Source: Nostoc sp. MG11
GTDB taxonomy: Bacteria; Cyanobacteriota; Cyanobacteriia; Cyanobacteriales; Nostocaceae
DNA length: 64,000 bases
NCBI RefSeq assembly: GCF_014904695.1
Contig: NZ_JACXXN010000027.1
Location: 1 to 64,000 of the forward strand
Direction of reading: 5' to 3'
Part shown: positions 57,817 to 64,000 of the stretch, in pieces
Position numbering within the stretch: position 1 is the first letter of the stretch
Layout of the letters: each line of letters begins with the position of its first letter
Notes under the pieces: generated by a model
What the model was told of the DNA's origin: nothing
Databases searched by the model: none
The model's input: only the letters and a program-made list of their open reading frames with translations
Position numbers and translations under genes: made by a program

Positions 57817-58545
57817 CTAGTGTCCCTTACCTACTCCTAGATAAAGTTCACCAACTTTAGGGTTATTTAACAATTCTTCACCAGGGCCGGAAATTGCATC
57901 GCGTCCAGACTCTAACACATAACCGCGATTGGCCATTTCCAAAGCTTTACGGGCATTTTGTTCAACTAAGACTATAGCTGTACCCGCTTGGTTAATTTGT
58001 TTAACCTGCTCAAACACTTGCGTTACCAAAATGGGCGATAAGGCAGCAGAAGGCTCATCCAAAAGTAGCAAGCTAGGTTCTAGCATCAAAGCTTTACCCA
58101 TCGCTAACATCTGCCGTTCCCCTCCAGAGAGTGTGCCAGCGCGTTGACGACGGCGATCGCTTAATCTAGGGAACATGGTAAAGATTTTATCCTTGAGCGG
58201 TTTCAGGGAAATATTCCGCACAAAAGCGCCCATTTCTAAATTTTCTTCAACACTGAGGGAGGGGAAGACATTGGCAATTTGTGGTATGTAGCACATTCCC
58301 CGCTGAACTATTTGATTCGACTTTAACCCCACGATATTCTCACCTTTGAAGCTAATTGTGCCTGTATGGGGAATTAAAAGTCCAAAAATAGCTTTTGCCA
58401 AGGTAGATTTACCAGCACCGTTGGGGCCAATTACTGCCACCAATTCTCCTGGTGCAACCCGAAAATTCACACCTTGCAGAATATCTACATCTTTGATGTA
58501 TCCGGCGTGGACGTTTTGAACTTCTAGCAAACAGTCATTTGTCAT
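57817..58545 (-). CDS. ABC transporter ATPase, branched-chain/neutral amino acid type (LivF/NatE)
   Basis: A 242-residue ATPase: Walker A GPNGAGKST at residues 40-48, signature LSGGERQMLAMG, Walker B LLLLDEPSAAL, and the H-loop replaced by LVEQNARKAL as in LivF. In Nostoc the equivalent subunit (NatE) belongs to the neutral amino acid N-II system. No permease or binding protein lies beside it, which is common for nat genes in cyanobacteria. Substrate follows from family, not from this sequence. Confidence 0.85.
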   Translation of the reverse strand: MTNDCLLEVQNVHAGYIKDVDILQGVNFRVAPGELVAVIGPNGAGKSTLAKAIFGLLIPHTGTISFKGENIVGLKSNQIVQRGMCYIPQIANVFPSLSVEENLEMGAFVRNISLKPLKDKIFTMFPRLSDRRRQRAGTLSGGERQMLAMGKALMLEPSLLLLDEPSAALSPILVTQVFEQVKQINQAGTAIVLVEQNARKALEMANRGYVLESGRDAISGPGEELLNNPKVGELYLGVGKGH

Positions 58546-58625
58546 TTGTCACTTGTCATTTGTCAACAGCCAATTTCAGTTATCAGTTAGCAATGAGCAG
58601 CTTGTTCACTGATAACTGTTGACTA

Positions 58626-58850
58626 TTATGGGGTTTTTTGCAACTCAGGTCGTTCTTCTGGGAGGATTGCCCCTTCTACTGGGCAAACTTGGAGACATAT
58701 ACCACAGTCGATACAAGTAGCAAAGTCAATCCAGTACCAATCGGTTCCCTTGGTATTTTTGCCTGGGCCATCATGAATGCAAGCTACTGGACAGGCATCT
58801 ACGCAGTCGGCAACGCCTTCACAAACTTCAGTAACAATTGTGTGCGACAT
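58626..58850 (-). CDS. Ferredoxin with two iron-sulfur cluster motifs
   Basis: A 74-residue electron carrier. First cluster cysteines in CEGVADCVDACPVACI, second in CIDCGICLQVCPVEGAI, i.e. the bacterial 3Fe/4Fe plus 4Fe pattern. Partner enzymes are not encoded here. Between hisZ and the ABC ATPase, all on the minus strand. Confidence 0.9.
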   Translation of the reverse strand: MSHTIVTEVCEGVADCVDACPVACIHDGPGKNTKGTDWYWIDFATCIDCGICLQVCPVEGAILPEERPELQKTP

Positions 58851-58990
58851 ATTCTTGATTCCCTCTCTTCTGTATCGGCTATTTCTAGCCTAGCAGGGGA
58901 CTGGGGACTCTTAAGAAGGGGAAAAGGTTAAAGGGTAAGGGGATAGTTTTTCCCTTTCCCCCTTACCCCTTCCCCTTTTGCCAATGCCCA

Positions 58991-60202
58991 CTAACGCAAT
59001 GATTCAATTGTGGGTGAACCATCAGCTTTGATCCAGGCAATTTGGGCGATGCTGCGATCGCGTGCATATTGTCGGATAGCGTCTGCATCCCTTCCTCCTA
59101 AATCCATTTCTACCCGCACCAGATGAGTAGAATCTCTGAGTTTTTGGGCGTAGGCAAAGGCTGCGACATCAGCATTTGGTGTTTCTGGTACTACTAACCA
59201 GTTACTAGCCGGGGTTGTTTGTGGTAATTGCTGAGTAGACAATAAAACTTGGTATAAATTTTCAATGTTGAGTACAAAACCAATTCCGGGAATATTTTCA
59301 CCTTGAGGATGATATAGCCCCAAAAGTTGGTCGTAGCGACCACCCCGCCCTAAAATTTGGGCTTGTGACTCGGTATCACTAACAACTTCAAAGACGATAC
59401 CAGTGTAATAGTCTATGGTTTGGATGAGGCTGAGGTCGAGGATTAACGGGAAATTTTTCTCTGATTCCAGTAATTCTACTAGGGATTTGAGATTATTCAC
59501 CGCCTCTTGCTGTTCGCTGTCTAGATCTAGGCTGCTGACTTTTTGTAACACATCCGCATTTTTGCCACGCAAATCTAACATGATTCTGGCACGTTCGCGT
59601 AGTTTGTCACTTAGAGGCAGAGTATCTATAGTAATGCGGTCGAGATGAGCGATCGCAGTACGAACCTGATCTTGTAAATTAACAGGGAAGGCACTAAGGA
59701 GCGATCGGGTAATTCCTGCTTCACCTAAAATTAAATGCCACCCCTTCAAACCCAGTGCTGCTAAACAATCTGCTACTAATAGCAGCACTTCTGCATTTGC
59801 CAGCAATCCGCCAGTACCTAACAACTCCACTCCAGCTTGATAAAACTCTTGCTGGCTATTGTGCTTGCTTTCCCAAGTGCGGCGAAATACATTGGCATTA
59901 TAGTACAGCCGTTGCGGATAAGTTACACCTGCCATACGAGTGACAACGGTACGAGCAATTGATGCTGTCAATTCTGGACGTAGCCCTAATTCTTCATCTT
60001 CGGTATTTTGTAGTTGAATCACCATCTGGCGCTGAATGGCTTCCCCGGCCATTAGGGTATCCATACGCTCTAGAGTTGAGGTGATAATCCTGTGATATCC
60101 CCAACGGTGAAACACCTGCTGTAACCTATCTTCAATCCAGCGTTTTTTCGCCACATCCAAGGGCAATAAATCCCTGGCTCCCGCTGCTGGTTGATACACC
60201 AT
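58991..60202 (-). CDS. hisZ: ATP phosphoribosyltransferase regulatory subunit HisZ
   Basis: A 403-residue histidyl-tRNA synthetase-like protein needed to activate the short HisG, the first enzyme of histidine synthesis. Pattern: GARDLLPLDVAKKRWIEDRL, TLERMDTL, the class II synthetase-like motif 2 region FRRTWESKHNSQQEFYQAGV, YYTGIVFEV and GGRYDQLLGLY. The catalytic anticodon-binding domain of HisS is reduced. The start overlaps the preceding stop codon (TAATG), so the J-domain gene and hisZ are translationally coupled. Confidence 0.93.
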   Translation of the reverse strand: MVYQPAAGARDLLPLDVAKKRWIEDRLQQVFHRWGYHRIITSTLERMDTLMAGEAIQRQMVIQLQNTEDEELGLRPELTASIARTVVTRMAGVTYPQRLYYNANVFRRTWESKHNSQQEFYQAGVELLGTGGLLANAEVLLLVADCLAALGLKGWHLILGEAGITRSLLSAFPVNLQDQVRTAIAHLDRITIDTLPLSDKLRERARIMLDLRGKNADVLQKVSSLDLDSEQQEAVNNLKSLVELLESEKNFPLILDLSLIQTIDYYTGIVFEVVSDTESQAQILGRGGRYDQLLGLYHPQGENIPGIGFVLNIENLYQVLLSTQQLPQTTPASNWLVVPETPNADVAAFAYAQKLRDSTHLVRVEMDLGGRDADAIRQYARDRSIAQIAWIKADGSPTIESLR

Positions 60203-61149
60203 TATTTTTTCTTCCCACCAAACAAACCACCGAACAAACCACCGCTCCCAGATTTATCTGGTTGCTTACCTCCATTATCAGCAGGTGTAGTCACTTTAGG
60301 ATTACTGGGTTGTTGTCCCAATGCTTTATCTATTTTAGGTTTCCATTGCAACGCTATTTGGTCATTGGGATCTAATTTCAAAGCGTTGTCAAAGTGAATT
60401 TTTGCCATTTTTAGCTGGTTTTGCTTTAAATACACCAATGCAATCAAGCTATGGCAGTGACTATTTTTAGGTTCTAGTTTCAGGGCATCTTGCAACTCTA
60501 CTTTGGCTTGGGCAAATTGGTTTTTGTCAATCAAAGTTTGAGCGCGACGCACATACTGTTCTACAACTGAGTCTTCTTTTGCTGGCGCTGGTGCTGGTGT
60601 ACTTGCTGTATTTGGCTTGGACGTGTCTGAGTTAATTTTGGTTTGAGTAGGTAGCGGTGCTGCGGATGATTTACCCCCATTCCGCATTAAGTACACTAAA
60701 TTCAACTCACTAACTTGGGCAATGACTTGCAGCACTTGCTGTAAAGAATCATATTGGGTTTGGGCGATTTTTGCGATCGCACTTTTATAAAAGTGATCGA
60801 TATTAGGCGCACCAGCTAACTGTTTAGCTAAGTCGGTGTTCAGTTCTACCGAGGCAGATTCTTGTAACAAGCGCCTACCCATTTGCGACAAAATTAGAAT
60901 ATATTCCGCGCGAGCCGCTTCTCCAGAAAGTTTTTCATAAGCTGGGTTAACTAGCTTTGATAACAACTCGTTGGCTAGCTGTTTTTCCGCAGCACTTGCA
61001 GTAACACTACTATCAGGGTGTAAGCGGCGGGCAATTTTGAGATAGCGTTTGCGGATATCTTTAACATCCGCGTCAATTGGAATACACAAAATTGCGTGAT
61101 GATCTATGAAATCATACTTAAAAAGTCCACGATCTATTTTAAAAGACAT
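60202..61149 (-). CDS. J-domain protein with TPR-like C-terminus
   Basis: A protein of about 315 residues; start at ATG 61149 (MSFKIDRGLF) is preferred over 61167. The J-domain is N-terminal (HHAILCIPIDADVKDIRKRY), LKIARRLHPDSS including HPD, ending near residue 85. A middle Pro/Ala/Thr-rich linker leads to tetratricopeptide-like helices (AKVELQDALKLEPKNSHCHS, AKIHFDNALKLDPNDQIALQ). The C-terminus is GGLFGGLFGGKKK. Likely a chaperone partner of DnaK. The stop codon overlaps the hisZ start. Confidence 0.88.
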   Translation of the reverse strand: MSFKIDRGLFKYDFIDHHAILCIPIDADVKDIRKRYLKIARRLHPDSSVTASAAEKQLANELLSKLVNPAYEKLSGEAARAEYILILSQMGRRLLQESASVELNTDLAKQLAGAPNIDHFYKSAIAKIAQTQYDSLQQVLQVIAQVSELNLVYLMRNGGKSSAAPLPTQTKINSDTSKPNTASTPAPAPAKEDSVVEQYVRRAQTLIDKNQFAQAKVELQDALKLEPKNSHCHSLIALVYLKQNQLKMAKIHFDNALKLDPNDQIALQWKPKIDKALGQQPSNPKVTTPADNGGKQPDKSGSGGLFGGLFGGKKK

Positions 61150-61307
61150 AGAGCGGTGTTGCACCAAAGGAGCAGTTAGATTTTTTCTAGTTTACTTTGC
61201 TTGATCAGTGATCCGTCAGTAGCAAATTGTCATTTGTCAAGGGTCGAGGGTCAAGAGTCAAAAGTCAAAAGTCATTAGTTTTCTTTGCCCCCCAGCCCCC
61301 CAGCTCC

Positions 61308-62120
61308 TCATACCCAGGTTGACAGTGGCGGAACTTGCAAAAGTTCACGACTGAGAGTGTTGTGAATATAACCATTTGTGGCGAGAATTCTACCTGACTC
61401 AATTTTTAAAGGAGTGCCATCATAAGCGGTGACTGTGCCCCCGGCTTCTTGTAACAAAATTATCCCAGCGACAATATCCCAAGGAGAAAGCCCGCGTTCC
61501 CAGTAGCCATCGACACGTCCACAGGCAACATGCGCTAAATCCAGCGCTGCTGAACCGCTACGCCTGACTCCTTGAGTGAGGTGGGTAAGGTGACAAAATT
61601 CTGCGTAGTTGTTATCAGATGTTTCGCGGCGATCGTAGGCAAATCCTGTCACAAGCAGGCTTTTTCTGAGTTCTGATGTTTGCGACACTTTGATCGGGCG
61701 ACGGTTGCGTGTTGCTCCTAAACCAGCAGCGGCCCGGAATAGCTCATCATGCAAGGGGTCATAAATTACACCAACTTGCGGAACGCCATTAATTAATAGC
61801 CCGATGGAAACCGCGAAAAAGGGATATTGATGGGCGTAGTTGGTTGTCCCATCTAAAGGGTCTATTGCCCAGAGGTATTCATTTTCTTGATTTCCTATTT
61901 TCCCTGATTCTTCCGCAAGGATAGAGTGCTGAGGAACGTGGCGGCGCAAAACGTCTAAAATCAACTCTTCTGAGGCTTTATCGGCAGCAGTGACTAAATC
62001 ACCAGGGCGTCCTTTTTCAATAATTGCATCTTCTAATTTACCTAAGTAGCCTTGTAAAAGAGCACCAGCAGCTAGCGCTGCTTCGGTGGCAATGTCTAGA
62101 AAAATTTGTAGATTTGTCAT
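61308..62120 (-). CDS. Inositol monophosphatase family protein
   Basis: A 270-residue Mg-dependent phosphatase. Metal motifs: AEESGKIG, WAIDPLDGTTNYAHQYPFFA, and SAALDLAHVACGRVDGYWER with GLSPWDIVAGIILLQEAGG. Cyanobacterial members may dephosphorylate inositol phosphate or histidinol phosphate. The closeness to hisZ makes a histidinol-phosphatase role possible but unproven. Confidence 0.9.
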   Translation of the reverse strand: MTNLQIFLDIATEAALAAGALLQGYLGKLEDAIIEKGRPGDLVTAADKASEELILDVLRRHVPQHSILAEESGKIGNQENEYLWAIDPLDGTTNYAHQYPFFAVSIGLLINGVPQVGVIYDPLHDELFRAAAGLGATRNRRPIKVSQTSELRKSLLVTGFAYDRRETSDNNYAEFCHLTHLTQGVRRSGSAALDLAHVACGRVDGYWERGLSPWDIVAGIILLQEAGGTVTAYDGTPLKIESGRILATNGYIHNTLSRELLQVPPLSTWV

Positions 62121-62475
62121 TTGTCCTCTCTTACAAAGTTCTGATCGCTATGCGGGTCGACTGCCCAACCGTTCTGAAAGAACGGTTGCCTTGTGTCTTT
62201 TAGACACAAGGCAGAGGCGCAAAGCCTTGCGCCTCTCGGCAGTAAAACAGACCATCGGAGGAAGCCTCTCTACGAGACGCTCCGCGAACCGCTCAGACTT
62301 TGCGCTTTGTCATTTGTTATTTGTCATTTGTAGCGTACCCCTACGCTTAAGCAAGCTACGCGTAGCGTCTCGTAGAGAAGTCGTTGGCGCAGCCTCTCGT
62401 AGAGAAGTATTTGTCATTTGTCTCCTACTTCCCCACTCTTTCACTTATTACTCAGCACTCAGCACTCATTAGTGT
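62121..62475. repeat. Repeat-rich intergenic region
   Basis: A dense cluster of palindromes: AACCGTTCTGAAAGAACGGTT at 62169, TTGTGTCTTTTAGACACAA at 62191, AGGCGCAAAGCCTTGCGCCT at 62214, TCTCTACGAGACGC types at 62263 and 62370-62400, plus TTTGTCATTTGT heptamers. No gene. A typical landing zone of small repeats in this genome. Confidence 0.75.
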
Positions 62476-63081
62476 TCAAAGATTTTGGCGGCGGAACTCA
62501 GCGGGAGTGAGGCGCATGGGTTTTTCTGGGTTCCAGATTCCTTGCCCCATGAGTCTAGCCCATTGTTGGGCACGTTCTAAACGCTGGTTATATTTATGGT
62601 TAGGCGATCGCCCAACGAATAGTGCATTTCCTTGTTTAACTAATTCTTCATTCAATAACACTTTATCTTTCCACACATAGGCTAGAGTCCGCCCGATTTT
62701 GTCTTTTGCTTCTAAATCAAACTCCAGTATTACAGGTTGTTCAGCATTGCCAGTCAGATCCTCTAACTGTTCTTTTGCTGCTTCTCCCCAAGGGCGCTGT
62801 CGTAAATCTGGTGCATCAACACCAATTAACCGCACTTGAGAAATTAAGTTTGGTTGTTCAGCCATACCTAACACTTCCAAACTTTGCCCACTAACTACTC
62901 GTGCTACTTTCACTTGGGCTTGATTGTCTGCAAGTTGATTTTTGTTTTGGCAACTCATTAGGAGCAATAGGCAAGTTAAAATGGCTATTTTTCGGCTCCA
63001 GATGCCAAGATATGGGGGTATGGGGTAGAATGTCTTTTTGATTTTTAGTACCCATGCAGTCAAAGTTACTAGAACAATCAT
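62476..63081 (-). CDS. Staphylococcal-nuclease-like secreted nuclease (thermonuclease family)
   Basis: A 201-residue protein with a hydrophobic segment and lipobox-like LLMSC near residue 44 and then an SNase domain: VARVVSGQSLEVLG, VRLIGVDAPDLRQRPWGEAA, KDKIGRTLAYVW, and NEELVKQGNALFVG. Residues R and E of the SNase active site (VRLIGVDAP; E in FDLEAKD) are seen. The N-terminal 25 residues before the signal may not be translated; the true start is unclear. Confidence 0.85.
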   Translation of the reverse strand: MIVLVTLTAWVLKIKKTFYPIPPYLGIWSRKIAILTCLLLLMSCQNKNQLADNQAQVKVARVVSGQSLEVLGMAEQPNLISQVRLIGVDAPDLRQRPWGEAAKEQLEDLTGNAEQPVILEFDLEAKDKIGRTLAYVWKDKVLLNEELVKQGNALFVGRSPNHKYNQRLERAQQWARLMGQGIWNPEKPMRLTPAEFRRQNL

Positions 63082-63216
63082 TATTTATAGTGAACTGGTT
63101 TGTACGCTTTTAATTTTTGGGGCGTTTTTTGAACATTTTTTGAACTCGCCAGTGTGTTTATTGGGCGACCGCCACTAAATAATTAGTACTTTGAAACTTG
63201 GGGCGATCGCTATGGC

Positions 63217-63585
63217 TTATTCCTCATCTAACGGTAAACCCGCTTTAACTTTTCCACGACCAAAATAGCGCCCAAACTGGAGTTCATAAACTTCATCTTC
63301 GTCTTGTGTCTCTACCTCTAAGTCGGAACGTGGGTAACTCACACACAGCAAAGCGTAACCTTGCCGACGCAACTCTGGCGACAAGCCGATCGCCTCTGGT
63401 TGGTAAATTTCTCCCGACAATACTCTGACAGCACAAGTGGTGCAAGCCCCATTGCGGCAAGAAAACGGCAGTTCTACCCCCTGTTTTTCGGCACTGTGCA
63501 GGATGTAGCGGTCTTCTGACACTTGCAGGGTGTGTATTTCGCCAGTGGCGCGATCGCGAACTCTAATTGTGTATGTAAGGGACAT
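63217..63585 (-). CDS. Plant-type 2Fe-2S ferredoxin (C-terminally extended)
   Basis: A 122-residue ferredoxin. The cluster cysteines are in PFSCRNGACTTCAVRVLSGE and LLCVSYPRSDLEVE. Both N- and C-terminal extensions differ from the photosynthetic PetF; it resembles FdC-type ferredoxins, whose electron partners are different. Upstream ATG at 63585 follows GGGAC. Confidence 0.88.
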   Translation of the reverse strand: MSLTYTIRVRDRATGEIHTLQVSEDRYILHSAEKQGVELPFSCRNGACTTCAVRVLSGEIYQPEAIGLSPELRRQGYALLCVSYPRSDLEVETQDEDEVYELQFGRYFGRGKVKAGLPLDEE

Positions 63586-63685
63586 GTGGATATGGGATTT
63601 TAGTTTTGAGATTAAATCTAAAAATGTCTTCTTTTATCTTTGCATTTTCTGCGATTTCAAAGTACAATCGTAACTTGTGGCACCT

Positions 63686-63772
63686 GGAGAGGTGGCCGAG
63701 TGGTTGAAGGCGCAGCACTGGAAATGCTGTTATGCAGCAATGTATACGAGGGTTCGAATCCCTCCCTCTCCG
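63686..63772 (+). tRNA. tRNA-Ser (anticodon GGA)
   Basis: 87 nt; acceptor GGAGAGG/CCTCTCC, D arm GCC..GGC, anticodon stem CAGCA/TGCTG with loop CTGGAAA, long variable arm (TATGCAGCAATGTATA) as in class II tRNAs, T loop GGTTCGAATCC. CCA is not encoded. Confidence 0.95.
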
Positions 63773-64000
63773 TTTTCAAACTTAAACTAAGTTTAATCAC
63801 TTGTACCATTCTCATGTTCATTGGGGAATGGGGACAGAGAATAATTAATGACCCTTGACCCTTGACCAATGACCAATACTCCGACTTACCTCAGCTTTGC
63901 CACTCCTCCACTCTTAATATCAGCCCAGCAATTTGCTTGATTAAGCTACACTAATTGATAAATAGAGTGGAAATGGATTTATATGCGCTTGCCTATTGTT
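63773..64000. other. Region after tRNA-Ser to the window end
   Basis: Mostly AT-rich, with ACCCTTGACCC repeats near 63850. Two possible starts of an outgoing plus-strand gene are at 63974 (MDLYALAYC) and 63983 (MRLPIV). The stretch is too short to name. Confidence 0.35.

Overview
The window comes from a filamentous, Nostoc-type cyanobacterium. The sequence is dotted with the HIP1 octamer GCGATCGC, intergenic regions carry heptamer runs of the GTCATTT/GTCATTG kind and small palindromes, and the gene set fits: a plastoquinone-type UbiA prenyltransferase, GH100 invertase, hopanoid genes hpnJ and hpnK, and many proteins of cyanobacterial type. Most of the window is host chromosome with many decayed genes. 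One block, 30010-44532, is a transposon.

Layout. 1-4782 (minus strand): an Eco57I-type DNA methyltransferase, cut by the window start, and a large SNF2-type helicase. Together they look like the drmMI-drmD part of a class 1 DISARM phage-defence operon. Both genes carry the same 58-bp palindrome inside their coding sequence, and the methyltransferase also carries a 153-bp tandem repeat in frame. 5306-20900: tRNA-Ala(CGC), ubiA, ppx, a broken P-type ATPase, a frameshifted response regulator, a lipid kinase, a PQQ-type sugar dehydrogenase lipoprotein, a membrane protein, an invertase, several remnants, phosphoglucomutase and a HEAT-repeat protein. 21000-27800: metal-related genes. A cysteine-rich copper-binding four-helix protein and a DUF305 lipoprotein look intact. 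The Cus-type RND pump and its adaptor are broken by amber codons, and the pump is fused to the end of a histidine kinase.

28274-45641: two SDR oxidoreductases and a divergent LysR regulator form the original locus. A Tn3-family transposon of 14523 bp (30010-44532) split the second SDR gene. It has GGGG-type inverted ends and a 5-bp target duplication TTCTG, and removing it with one copy of TTCTG restores the SDR frame exactly. It carries an XRE/zinc-ribbon protein, a tyrosine recombinase, a TnpA with a damaged start, and cargo: SRPBCC protein, two paralogous zinc alcohol dehydrogenases, FdhA-type formaldehyde dehydrogenase, DJ-1/PfpI protein, aldo/keto reductase, TMEM175-type channel, truncated Dps and an IS701-family insertion with a 4-bp TTAG duplication. 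The middle of the cargo is visibly richer in GC. Each transposon end holds an identical 140-bp module bounded by inverted repeats, in opposite orientation relative to the two ends, which suggests an invertible segment.

45718-50796: a second copper-storage-like gene broken by small insertions, a Rieske oxygenase next to a haem-oxygenase-like diiron protein (DUF3865), and a sensor histidine kinase. 51001-57331: a Lin0512-family protein and a hopanoid group (squalene/phytoene synthase-like gene, hpnJ, hpnK), with an AT-rich methyltransferase between hpnJ and hpnK lying between two MITEs that share a core but have different ends. 57350-64000: a conserved housekeeping run (DUF2237, LivF-type ATPase, ferredoxin, hisZ, J-domain/TPR protein, inositol monophosphatase, nuclease, 2Fe-2S ferredoxin, tRNA-Ser(GGA)).

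The recurring theme is small repeats moving through coding DNA without breaking the frame, plus deletion-fusion pseudogenes (ATPase::unknown, ADH::SGNH hydrolase, RND::kinase).
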